A stretch of 24,932 bases of DNA. Source: JARIHD01 sp035629475 (GTDB taxonomy: Bacteria > Patescibacteriota > Saccharimonadia > Saccharimonadales > UBA4665). The translations under genes were made by a program, and so were the position numbers. Location of the stretch: NCBI GenBank assembly GCA_035629475.1, contig DASPHS010000019.1, positions 1 through 24,932 on the forward strand, in the 5' to 3' direction. Every line of letters begins with the position of its first letter. The stretch's first letter is position 1. Below the pieces are notes generated by a model that saw only the letters and a program-made list of their open reading frames with translations, was not told the origin of the DNA and did not search any database. This document shows positions 1 through 5,754 of this stretch, one piece after another.

Positions 1-210
1 ATGATGCCCATCTGTGACGGTGTAGGGTTTCTGAGGCAAGCTCGCCTGCCACAAACAGCCCCGAACACCAAAGTCGTACTACTGACCAACCTGAGTACCG
101 GGAAAGAGTTAGAGGACGCTTTGGTCCTAGGTGCTCATAAGACCGAACTGAAGGCCAACTTGAACCCTAGGAGCCTGATTGCGCTGGTCCGGAGTGAATT
201 AGCAGCCTAG
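1..210 (+). CDS. Response regulator receiver domain, C-terminal part (5' end outside window)
   Basis: The segment encodes the last 69 residues of a CheY-like receiver domain; the true start and the phospho-accepting aspartate lie upstream of the window. Visible landmarks are MMPICDG right after the expected phosphorylation site, the hydrophobic strand VVLLTN with the conserved Thr/Ser position, a GA motif, and LK with the conserved lysine near residue 50. The protein ends at the receiver domain with no output domain, so it is either a stand-alone CheY/Spo0F-type protein or the last domain of a larger regulator. A strong terminator follows at 233-256. The family call is firm; partner kinase and role cannot be judged here. 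Confidence 0.8.
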   Translation: MMPICDGVGFLRQARLPQTAPNTKVVLLTNLSTGKELEDALVLGAHKTELKANLNPRSLIALVRSELAA

Positions 211-232
211 CGGTATGATTACCTGCAGTACA

Positions 233-256
233 AGGGCGCCACATGGCGTCCTTTTT
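233..256 (+). terminator. Rho-independent terminator after the response regulator gene
   Basis: An 8-bp stem (AGGGCGCC with GGCGTCCT, one G-T pair) with loop ACAT is followed by five T residues. It lies 23 bases after the stop codon at 208-210. The 150 bases beyond it, up to the next terminator, are AT-rich and hold nothing I can identify. Confidence 0.8.
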
Positions 257-412
257 AGTACTCAGCTCTACGTCACAAAAGGTATATTACGACTATGATG
301 TAAAAAATAATCATGTGTATAACGCTGTGGGTACTGTGCATACAGGGGTGGCAAAGTGTTGTTTATAGTAATTACAACGTTTAGATACTATGTCCCCGCA
401 CATCATACAAAG

Positions 413-441
413 AAAAAAGCCCTACGCAGAACGTAAGGCTT
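413..441 (-). terminator. Terminator of the initiator tRNA gene
   Basis: On the minus strand AAGCCTTACG pairs with CGTAGGGCTT (10 bp, one G-T) around a TTCTG loop, followed by a run of six T. It starts seven bases after the tRNA CCA end, so the tRNA is the last gene of its transcript. Confidence 0.8.
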
Positions 442-447
442 TTATCT

Positions 448-522
448 TGGTTGCGGGAAGAGGACTCGAACCTCTGACCTCGTGGTTATGAGCCACGCGA
501 GCTGCCGCTGCTCCATCCCGCG
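448..522 (-). tRNA. Initiator tRNA-fMet (anticodon CAT), CCA encoded
   Basis: On the minus strand a complete cloverleaf can be drawn. The acceptor stem has an unpaired C1 opposite A72, the hallmark of bacterial initiator tRNA, and the D stem contains the initiator-type A11-T24 pair. The anticodon loop is CTCATAA and the CCA end is encoded. Two features are unusual. The anticodon stem is CGTGG/CCACG, so the initiator-specific run of three G-C pairs at 29-31/39-41 is reduced to T-A, G-C, G-C. The D loop is also short, giving 75 nt in total. It lies downstream of the FtsB/DivIC-like gene on the same strand, with about 70 bases between. Confidence 0.9.
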
Positions 523-591
523 GCAAACTGATATACACAAGTAAATCTAATAATTGAGTATACCCCTGTTCCCTCCCCCTGTCAACCACTG

Positions 592-1053
592 TCACTCCTG
601 GGGTTGGCGGTGAAGGAAGAAGTTCATCCACGCCTGGAAATTGCGCTGATAGAACGGCTGCTTGGCGGCGGCCTGCTGCTGTTGCTCCTGCTCGGTATTG
701 GGTTTGTCGACGGTATGAGACAAGGCGACGTCCTGTGGCACCACCAGTACCGTCTCGCCAGGCGCTGCCATGCCGAAGTTTTGGCGGGCCATAAGCTCCA
801 GGTACTGGTTGCTCCCGTAGTACTCGTTGGTGAGCTTGAGGTTGGTGTTAGACAGCTCCTGCAGGTCTTTCTGCTGCTGCAGCTGGGAGATCTGCTTTTG
901 CAGGCTATAGTTGGTCTCGATTACCTTGACCCCACTCCAACTCATCATAAGCAGCACTACCAGAAACAAGAGTAAGCCTACCACGCGCACATCCCGCAGG
1001 TGCTGTGCGTAGTTGGAAAGCTTGGTTTGGTATTCTTTTATTTTTGTTTCCAT
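592..1053 (-). CDS. FtsB/DivIC-like septum formation initiator protein
   Basis: A 153-residue bitopic membrane protein. Residues about 25-45 (VVGLLLFLVVLLMMSW) form one membrane helix. A coiled coil follows with heptad-like Gln/Leu residues (SLQKQISQLQQQKDL and onward), then a short globular part with QNFGMAAPGE, which matches the R-x-x-x-G/P-GE region of FtsB/DivIC. The C-terminal tail is Gln-rich. FtsB/DivIC proteins bridge cytoplasmic and outer division proteins (FtsL, FtsQ) in the divisome. I chose the ATG at 1053; an in-frame GTG at 1068 would add five residues. No Shine-Dalgarno is visible before either, but a TATAAT box at 1079-1074 suggests a very short or absent leader. The family call is good; which of FtsB, DivIC or FtsL it replaces is open. 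Confidence 0.8.
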   Translation of the reverse strand: METKIKEYQTKLSNYAQHLRDVRVVGLLLFLVVLLMMSWSGVKVIETNYSLQKQISQLQQQKDLQELSNTNLKLTNEYYGSNQYLELMARQNFGMAAPGETVLVVPQDVALSHTVDKPNTEQEQQQQAAAKQPFYQRNFQAWMNFFLHRQPQE

Positions 1054-1073
1054 AGGGCACGATTTCACGTAAT

Positions 1074-1107
1074 ATTATATACCTGCAACAGAGTATCTGC
1101 TATACTC
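1074..1107. promoter_or_regulatory. Divergent promoter region between ftsB-like gene and tRNA
   Basis: The minus strand carries TATAAT at 1079-1074, 20 bases before the ATG at 1053. The plus strand carries TATACT at 1101-1106 ahead of the tRNA. An inverted repeat, GAGTAT at 1091-1096 with ATACTC at 1102-1107, overlaps the forward -10 box and could be an operator. The -35 matches are weak on both strands. Confidence 0.45.
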
Positions 1108-1144
1108 TTCTCTGTTAACCGGCAGCAATTGCTGCAGGCAGCGC

Positions 1145-1220
1145 GGGGGCGTAGCTCATCGGTTAGAGCAGGCGGCTCATAACCGCTTGGTGGTTGGTTC
1201 AACTCCAACCGCCCCCACCA
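1145..1220 (+). tRNA. tRNA with CAT anticodon, probably tRNA-Ile2 (lysidine type) or elongator Met
   Basis: A full cloverleaf with acceptor GGGGGCG/CGCCCCC, D arm GCTC..GAGC, anticodon arm GCGG-CTCATAA-CCGC, T arm GTTGG-TTCAACT-CCAAC and encoded CCA. The stretch AGGCGGCTCATAACCGCT resembles the anticodon arm of the Ile tRNA whose C34 is converted to lysidine by TilS, more than typical elongator Met. Identity needs comparison with the other CAT tRNAs of the genome. A 14-bp perfect palindrome (GCAGCAATTGCTGC, 1122-1135) just upstream could fold in the precursor. Confidence 0.85.
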
Positions 1221-1229
1221 TAATAATCC

Positions 1230-1257
1230 AGTGGCTTACATCAGAAGCCACTTTTTT
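1230..1257 (+). terminator. Terminator after the CAT tRNA
   Basis: AGTGGCTT and AAGCCACT form an 8-bp perfect stem with a 7-base loop, followed by six T, nine bases after the tRNA end. Confidence 0.85.
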
Positions 1258-1279
1258 ATTACTTCCTAAGCGCTGCTAT

Positions 1280-1540
1280 CTAGGTTACGAGTGCCGTCAC
1301 CTGCTCATGAATAGCCGTACCATTCGTGGCCACAAAGTCGGGCACCGAGCCGTCGGCTGGGCTGTTATCAAAGCCCGTTATTTTACCACCAGCCTCACTG
1401 ACGATAACCTTTGCTGATGACATTTTTGATAGACCTATAACCTTCAATGCACACCCTTCACCACCGTACCCGAGCGTCTGTCCGATTAGACACAATGCGA
1501 ACGTAAGCAATATTACAGCGCATTTTCTTATCTTGTTCAT
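1280..1540 (-). pseudogene. Remnant of an inositol-monophosphatase-family gene behind a signal-like N-terminus
   Basis: This 86-residue reading frame starts with a signal-peptide-like stretch (MNKIRKCAVILLTFALCLIGQ). It then runs into AKVIVSEAGGKITGFD and VATNGTAIHEQVTAL. The last two blocks match the C-terminal end of inositol monophosphatase/CysQ proteins (pattern AA-x-lIv-x-EAGG-x-vtd, then ivAsN-x-x-ih). The metal-binding motifs of that family (about 180 residues further upstream) are missing, so it cannot be an active phosphatase. It is best read as a truncated or frameshifted gene end, possibly fused by chance to a short exported leader. A small secreted protein is the alternative. The next gene is divergent and starts 37 bases away. 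Confidence 0.55.
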
Positions 1541-1577
1541 ACTTAAGGGTACTTTAAAGTAATGGAGGGACAAACCT

Positions 1578-1796
1578 ATGGCAGTAGAAGATTACGACAG
1601 CATGCACCACATGCGCCGCGACATCCGTGACGCCCACACCGACGCAGCAGCAGCTAAACTAATGGCTACCCTGGCGCTCATCGGGACAATCATTGCTTTG
1701 GCAGTATCAATTATGGCTTGGAATAAAGCGAATGACGCCTGGGGCAATGCCCAGCGCGCCGTGAACATCACCGAAAACCAGCGTGTCGGTGAATAA
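1578..1796 (+). CDS. Small single-pass membrane protein, unknown function
   Basis: A 72-residue protein with an acidic/His-rich N-terminus (EDYDSMHHMRRDIRDAHTDAAAA) and one hydrophobic helix at about residues 31-49 (LALIGTIIALAVSIMAW), then a polar C-terminus. GGAGGG at 1563-1568 is a good ribosome-binding site nine bases before ATG 1578. Codon use is mixed, like the surrounding genes and unlike gene A downstream. I do not recognise a family. The promoter of gene A begins directly at its stop codon. Confidence 0.65.
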   Translation: MAVEDYDSMHHMRRDIRDAHTDAAAAKLMATLALIGTIIALAVSIMAWNKANDAWGNAQRAVNITENQRVGE

Positions 1797-1825
1797 TTGC
1801 TGATTTAGCCAGAAAATTATATAAT
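1797..1825 (+). promoter_or_regulatory. Sigma70-type promoter of gene A
   Basis: TTGCTG at 1797-1802, a 17-base spacer and TATAAT at 1820-1825. Transcription would start near 1832, leaving a leader of about 170 bases before gene A. The promoter and leader start are AT-rich, in contrast with the G/C-rich gene they drive. Confidence 0.65.
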
Positions 1826-1831
1826 CAGTGC

Positions 1832-2001
1832 ATTCAGACGTCTCCCCCGGGAGGCGTTTGATGTTATTTACCATCAGAAGTGTTATCGGAACCCTTTGTG
1901 GATGCAAACAGCTCCTTATGTATATGAGCACCTGCCTGCACCCACAAGGTGTGTTCCCCTGTTTTATCCACCTGCACCACTATGCAAGGAATGGAGTTAC
2001 C
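1832..2001 (+). promoter_or_regulatory. Long structured leader of gene A
   Basis: Two structures are visible. A 10-bp hairpin at 1835-1860 (CAGACGTCTC with GAGGCGTTTG) is followed by a weak T-rich stretch and could act as an attenuator, or as terminator of the upstream gene. Further on, GTGGAT (1898-1903) plus AAAC (1906-1909) pair with GTTT (1961-1964) plus ATCCAC (1966-1971). They enclose two smaller hairpins, GCTC/GAGC (1911-1914 with 1926-1929) and ACCT/AGGT (1930-1933 with 1947-1950), which makes a three-way junction 30 bases before the start codon. I cannot assign it to a known riboswitch. Confidence 0.45.
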
Positions 2002-3972
2002 GTGTCTACTGACACACCCAACCGCTGGCAACGTGCGAAAGCACGCGCCCGCCGGGCGGCCAAACCGCGCCATCCTCACCTCCGCCGCGGACGGCAGCTG
2101 AGCCTCGACACCATGGCGACTGGCCTGGGCATCATGTCCCTGCCGTTCCTGGTCTGGGCTCTGATCTGGCTGTTCGCACCGGCATGGGGAGGCTTCGGTA
2201 CCGACCAGGCAGAAAGCTACAACTGGTTCGTACGCAACATTACGGCCAGCGACGGCGGCTTCCTGGGCCTGTCCACCACGCTCTGGCTCTGCTGGGCGAT
2301 CCTCGGACCCATCGCGGCGTTCGCCATGGCAGCGGTCGACGACGACGGCTACTCCATCGTGGAAATCATCACGATCGTGGCCTGCGTTGTGATGCTGCCT
2401 CTCGGCACGACTGGTGCGATCCAGGGCAACATGTGGGGCGACCGGGATCGAGCTCTCGCGTACAACGCGTCGACGATCACCAACGTCCCCGACATGAAGG
2501 TCATCCCCGAGGCGCTGCACGAAGTCGTCATCCAGAAGAAGAACGGACTCAAGAACCCGGACTACCGCACCTGGGTCGACGAGAAGAACCCCAAGCTGAC
2601 GCACTACGGCGAGCTGGCCACCCTGACCCAGGCGACCCTGCCCACCACCGACTGGGAGGATCGCAACCTGTCCCTCTCCGGTGCCACCAAGTGGCTTCGG
2701 ACCAAGACCAACGTCGACGCCCAAGGTGTCGGTGTGTGGGACAAGACCTTCACGTACGTCTACGGCAACAACGCCAACGACGGGCGCTGGAGTGCGGTCA
2801 TCAACGGTTCTGGCAAGCGCTATCCCGCGCGCGGCGTGACCGAGCTCCTGCCCGGACAACAAGCGCCTCGAGTCTGCCTGTTCGACCGCAACAACAGCGA
2901 CGGCACCTACAAGTTCAACCGCGCCTTCCGTAACCCGGACTCCGACTCGTCGGCTGAAGGGCTGAACGATCTGAACAACGTCATCTACCGATGGCTGATC
3001 GAGAACGGACACCGGGCCAGCTGGTTCGAGAACGAGGACATCTCGGGCTACTGCGACGCCAACGGCAAGCCGGTCATTACCGTCAACATCCTGAAGCACA
3101 AGGGTGCTGGCCTGGTGACCATCCCGGTCCCGGACTGCTTCATGATCCTGACCGGATCGTCGAGCGGCATGCCGAACATCGAGTGCAAGACCAAGGTCAC
3201 TGGTGTCGGTGCGGACAAGTACCCCGTTCCCGTCTACCCGCTGTCGGTTGCTGACACACACCGCAGGTACTACAACTTCGCGGCCGGTCTCAGCAACGAG
3301 GATGACATCAACTGGGGCTTCACGCTCAGTGACGCCACCTCCCAGGCCGGCAACAACGGCAACTACGTCCTGCGTGACCCGTCCAACAGTTCCATCTGGG
3401 CCATGTCCTACGCCAAGCCCAACAAGGCCACGACGCAGCACCTGAGCACCGCCTTCCGTGTCAAGCTGAACAGCATGACCAGCGGCCAGCTCAACCAGAT
3501 GGACATGTACTCGCTCCCCGCGAACCTCAGCCCCAACCCGACGCTGTTCAACGCGAACGCCGAGGTCTACATGGGCTACGTGTTCAACCTGGGCAAGTAC
3601 ACGACGTTCCTCAACAGCAACTTCTTTGCAACCCAAGGAGCAGTCGAGGAGTACGTCCCGCTCAGCAGCACGGTCTTCCGCGGCTTCGGTATCGACCGGA
3701 ACGACCTGACGCGGTTCTACGTCGACATCAGCCTCGACCCAAAGGTTCGCCCAATCGTGACGATCCTGAACGTCGAGACCGGTGGCATCGTGGCCCGCAT
3801 CCAGATCCCGACGGACACTGATGACAAGAGCGGCAGCAAGCTGATCGAACCCAAGCTGGTCATCACCTGTGACAACCGCCGGCTGGAGCTGCTGACAGAC
3901 GTCGACAGTGCCACCGAGTGTGCGCAGAACGTGATCGGACGCGTGGGCGACCTGGCCAAGGCCGGCAAGTAA
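2002..3972 (+). CDS. Gene A: large membrane-anchored protein of unknown function, foreign codon use
   Basis: A 656-residue protein. I start it at GTG 2002 because AAGGA and GGAG lie at 1986-1996; the reading frame is open further upstream but that part covers the structured leader. The N-terminus is very basic (many Arg/Lys to residue 32). Three hydrophobic helices follow at about 41-60, 88-111 and 119-138. The remaining 500 residues are polar, probably outside the membrane, rich in Asn, Asp, Ser and Thr, with several cysteines. I recognise no domain. Third codon positions are almost always G or C and Leu/Arg codons are CTG/CTC and CGC/CGT, unlike the ATPase at 5755. That suggests transfer from a high-GC organism, plausibly an actinobacterium. 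Genes B and C face it and have the same composition. A structured element follows 15 bases after the stop. Confidence 0.75.
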   Translation: MSTDTPNRWQRAKARARRAAKPRHPHLRRGRQLSLDTMATGLGIMSLPFLVWALIWLFAPAWGGFGTDQAESYNWFVRNITASDGGFLGLSTTLWLCWAILGPIAAFAMAAVDDDGYSIVEIITIVACVVMLPLGTTGAIQGNMWGDRDRALAYNASTITNVPDMKVIPEALHEVVIQKKNGLKNPDYRTWVDEKNPKLTHYGELATLTQATLPTTDWEDRNLSLSGATKWLRTKTNVDAQGVGVWDKTFTYVYGNNANDGRWSAVINGSGKRYPARGVTELLPGQQAPRVCLFDRNNSDGTYKFNRAFRNPDSDSSAEGLNDLNNVIYRWLIENGHRASWFENEDISGYCDANGKPVITVNILKHKGAGLVTIPVPDCFMILTGSSSGMPNIECKTKVTGVGADKYPVPVYPLSVADTHRRYYNFAAGLSNEDDINWGFTLSDATSQAGNNGNYVLRDPSNSSIWAMSYAKPNKATTQHLSTAFRVKLNSMTSGQLNQMDMYSLPANLSPNPTLFNANAEVYMGYVFNLGKYTTFLNSNFFATQGAVEEYVPLSSTVFRGFGIDRNDLTRFYVDISLDPKVRPIVTILNVETGGIVARIQIPTDTDDKSGSKLIEPKLVITCDNRRLELLTDVDSATECAQNVIGRVGDLAKAGK

Positions 3973-3987
3973 CGCACTACCGAACGG

Positions 3988-4082
3988 GGGTGATGTAACC
4001 TTCTGATGGTGCGGGCGGCGTGAGCTAGCAAGATCATGTATCCAACATGAACCCTTACTACTCCGCCGCCTGCCTATCACCC
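3988..4082 (+). ncRNA. Structured element, copy 1 (3' of gene A)
   Basis: P1: GGGTGAT (3988-3994) pairs with ATCACCC (4076-4082), 7 bp. P2: GCGGGCGGCG (4011-4020), preceded by GGT, pairs with CGCCGCCTGC (4064-4073). P3: TCATGT (4034-4039) pairs with ACATGA (4045-4050). The conserved ACTACTCC is at 4057-4064, just before and into the return arm of P2. A T run follows at 4096-4100. The same plan recurs at 4128-4232 (minus) and 10061-10135 with different helix sequences. It could act as RNA (3' end, stability, regulation) or as single-strand DNA (recombination site). No known family recognised. Confidence 0.65.
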
Positions 4083-4102
4083 AATTATGTGTCTCTTTTT
4101 AA

Positions 4103-4118
4103 ACTTAACGCGTTAAGT
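4103..4118. repeat. 16-bp perfect palindrome between two structured elements
   Basis: ACTTAACGCGTTAAGT is its own complement and is flanked by TTTTT (4096-4100) and AAAAA (4121-4125), so the block is symmetric and reads as a hairpin followed by T residues on either strand. It lies at the exact meeting point of the convergent gene A and B/C units. It may be a two-way terminator or a protein-binding or recombination site. Confidence 0.6.
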
Positions 4119-4127
4119 GCAAAAACA

Positions 4128-4232
4128 GGTGCATACTTGGGTGCAAATGATGTGGGGTGTAGTAAGGAAGACGTGAAACGTCAAATACCAGTGACCCCAC
4201 ACCATTAGTTAAGGGAAAGACCCTCATGCACC
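4128..4232 (-). ncRNA. Structured element, copy on the minus strand (3' of the B/C operon)
   Basis: Read on the minus strand, P1 is GGTGCAT (4232-4226) with ATGCACC (4134-4128). The GGTG-type motif leads into P2, TGTGGGGT (4201-4194) with ACCCCACA (4158-4151). P3 is GACGT (4182-4178) with ACGTC (4174-4170). The motif ACTAC is at 4163-4159, directly before the P2 return arm. An extra small hairpin AGGG/CCCT sits in the 5' linker (4224-4212). TGTTTTT follows the element. It starts 52 bases after the stop codon of gene C. Helix sequences differ from the other copies while pairing and the GGTG and ACTAC motifs are kept. Confidence 0.65.
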
Positions 4233-4284
4233 GAACAACGTGTTGCTGGTACTACTTACTTGTGGTGCAGGTGATGCGGGTCGG

Positions 4285-4704
4285 TCAGGACTCTGGCGTC
4301 GTGTAGGTCACGAAGTACTCATCGATCCGCTGGCGCAGGTCGTTGGGCATATCCGTGAGCTCCATGTCGTAGAGTCGGCGCACGTCCCTAAGGACAGGCT
4401 CGTAATGAGCGATGCGTGCGCTGACCATCCAGGGATCGGCCGGGTCGTAGGGCCGTGTGAAGCGCTGCTCCTTGAACTCGATGCGCAAGAACTCGACGAT
4501 CTCCGCACTCAGCGACAGCCGGTCCCGGTTATCGTTGATTCCCTGCAGCAGATTGCGCAAGGCTTCAGCCCGATTGACCTGGGTCTGCTTGTACTGACTG
4601 TCCTTGGCGTCTGCCTTTTTTGCCTTCCGTACCGGGTTGTACAGCGCGAACGCTACCAGAGCCAGGACGGCGCAGATGCCCAAGGTGATTGCAGCCGCTC
4701 TCAT
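4285..4704 (-). CDS. Gene C: small membrane-anchored protein, unknown function
   Basis: A 139-residue protein with an N-terminal helix at about residues 3-22 (AAITLGICAVLALVAFALY) followed by a basic KAKKADAK stretch. The rest is soluble and mostly helical, with many charged residues (EFLRIEFKEQRF, DLRQRIDEYF). AAGGAG lies six bases before ATG 4704. It is the second gene of an operon with gene B, whose stop is 33 bases upstream. G/C-rich third positions match genes A, B and D. The N-terminal helix could be an anchor or an uncleaved signal. No family recognised. Confidence 0.7.
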   Translation of the reverse strand: MRAAAITLGICAVLALVAFALYNPVRKAKKADAKDSQYKQTQVNRAEALRNLLQGINDNRDRLSLSAEIVEFLRIEFKEQRFTRPYDPADPWMVSARIAHYEPVLRDVRRLYDMELTDMPNDLRQRIDEYFVTYTTPES

Positions 4705-4737
4705 GGTGCTCCTTTCGCCTTGTGGGCGGTCAGACCA

Positions 4738-5514
4738 TTACTTGTCCTGCGGCTCTCCTTCCTCGGGGCGCTTGATGACCTGGGTGGCCTCAGGGTCGGT
4801 CTCGTCGGACGGCGTCTTGCTGGCGTCGGCCGGCTGGTCCGCGGAGGCGGTGGGGTCCGGGAAACCGAGCTTGTCGTTCTGCGTGCCCGTCGTGCCAGTG
4901 TGGCGCGCGTGCTGGTCCTTCAGGTACTCGTCGAACCTGCTGTACGGGGATCCCGTGCCGGACTGACCGAACAGGCCGTTGCCGAACGGGCCACTGGTGA
5001 AGGGGTCGCGAACGCCACCGGTCATCCTGTCGTCGGTCTCGAAGAGGTCGGCGAAGGTGCGGGGCCCGCCAGCGAAGGTCCACTTGCCAGCACCGAGGAA
5101 CTCGTCCAGGATGTCACTGATGCTGGAACCGGGGATACCGGAACCGGCGTAGACGTAGGCCGAACCGAACGGGTAGCCGGAAGGGGTGGGGCTGGACTGG
5201 CCGCTGAACAGCTTGCCGATCAGGTCCTCGGTGGAGGGTCTGCGGCCACGGGTGCGGCTGCCGGTGCGCGGCTTGGTGCCGAACGAGCCGGTCAGAAACG
5301 CGCCTGCCGCCCAGTGGATGTCCTCCATGGTGTGCTTGGTGTCGGCCGCGATCTGGTCGAGCAGGTCCAGCTTGCGCTTGGTCTCCTCGTCGATGACGTG
5401 GACGGTCTGCGGCTGGTTGCGGCGGGCCTTCCACTGCTGGACGGCGATGGTCACCAGGGCGGCAGCGATAATCGCCAGGAGGACGATAATGACTGCATAG
5501 CGGATGTCGCTCAC
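4738..5514 (-). CDS. Gene B: membrane-anchored protein with Gly/Pro/Ser-rich tail, unknown function
   Basis: A 258-residue protein starting at GTG 5514, with AGAGGA as ribosome-binding site eight bases before. One N-terminal helix (about residues 6-26, AVIIVLLAIIAAALVTIAV) precedes a basic stretch. A short helical segment follows (about 40-75, ETKRKLDLLDQIAADTKHTMEDIHWAAGAF), then a long low-complexity region rich in Gly, Ser, Pro, Thr and Phe, ending in an acidic tail. The tail looks disordered and may be surface-exposed or a scaffold. Codon use is strongly G/C at third positions. It is the first gene of the B-C operon and has a structured leader of about 120 bases. I recognise no homologous family. 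Confidence 0.7.
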   Translation of the reverse strand: MSDIRYAVIIVLLAIIAAALVTIAVQQWKARRNQPQTVHVIDEETKRKLDLLDQIAADTKHTMEDIHWAAGAFLTGSFGTKPRTGSRTRGRRPSTEDLIGKLFSGQSSPTPSGYPFGSAYVYAGSGIPGSSISDILDEFLGAGKWTFAGGPRTFADLFETDDRMTGGVRDPFTSGPFGNGLFGQSGTGSPYSRFDEYLKDQHARHTGTTGTQNDKLGFPDPTASADQPADASKTPSDETDPEATQVIKRPEEGEPQDK

Positions 5515-5633
5515 GACAGTTTCCTCTCTGGAACACGATGACAGTACGGATGCACCTGGGGGGGTTGCATAACCTTTCTGTGAGTAGTGTGAGCAAGTGC
5601 TCGAGGTGCATATATTCGATTGCTCGAAATACG
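5515..5633 (-). promoter_or_regulatory. Structured leader of the B/C operon with an ACTACTC motif
   Basis: On the minus strand an 8-bp inverted repeat, ATGCACCT (5611-5604) with AGGTGCAT (5557-5550), encloses a GAGC/GCTC hairpin (5602-5599 with 5594-5591). The motif ACTACTC follows at 5588-5582. A hairpin TTCGA/TCGAA with a GCAA loop precedes it (5628-5615). Seven consecutive C residues lie at 5564-5558. The 7-mer of the inverted repeat is the same as the P1 helix of the element at 4128-4232, so both ends of the operon carry it. This may be a diverged relative of the 3' elements; the P2 helix is not evident. Confidence 0.4.
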
Positions 5634-5639
5634 TGGCCT

Positions 5640-5668
5640 AGTATACCTTTTTACCGGATATAATTCAA
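5640..5668 (-). promoter_or_regulatory. Promoter of the B/C operon
   Basis: On the minus strand TTGAAT (5668-5663), a 17-base spacer and TATACT (5645-5640). A TTGACA at about 5689 lies further upstream with poorer spacing to TTATAT. The start would be near 5633. Confidence 0.6.
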
Positions 5669-5715
5669 TATTATTAAATTAGTGTCAACACTTTGCGAAC
5701 GCAGGTTGCTTGTGC

Positions 5716-5744
5716 TTGCTTTTTTAATAAAATTATAGTATAAT
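5716..5744 (+). promoter_or_regulatory. Promoter of the TraG-like ATPase gene, leaderless
   Basis: TTGCTT (5716-5721), a 17-base spacer and TATAAT (5739-5744). The ATG at 5755 is ten bases beyond the -10 box, so the message would have at most a few bases of leader and no ribosome-binding site. Confidence 0.65.
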
Positions 5745-5754
5745 TACATCGATT

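Noticed and set aside
604..975. Plus-strand frame opposite the ftsB-like gene
   Set aside because: Leu/Gly-rich antisense of a coiled-coil gene; no start signal.
1864..4080. A 738-codon open frame on the minus strand opposite gene A
   Set aside because: It is a by-product of G/C third positions in gene A. The translation is low-complexity Val/Arg/Asp with no domain, no start signal, and it overlaps the structured 3' element.
3988..4082. tRNA-like structure or self-cleaving ribozyme for the structured element
   Set aside because: The 7-bp closing stem recalls an acceptor stem, but there is no T arm, no CCA and no anticodon loop. CTGATG in copy 1 suggested a hammerhead, but GAAA is absent and the other copies lack the motif.
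3988..4232. Integron attC sites
   Set aside because: Position after stop codons fits, but the R boxes (GTTRRRY/RYYYAAC) are not at the ends of the helices. The only similar word, GTTAAGT, is in the central palindrome. Kept only as an analogy.
4240..5541. A 433-codon plus-strand frame opposite genes B and C
   Set aside because: Same cause as above; genes B and C have ribosome-binding sites, membrane helices and a promoter, while this frame has none.
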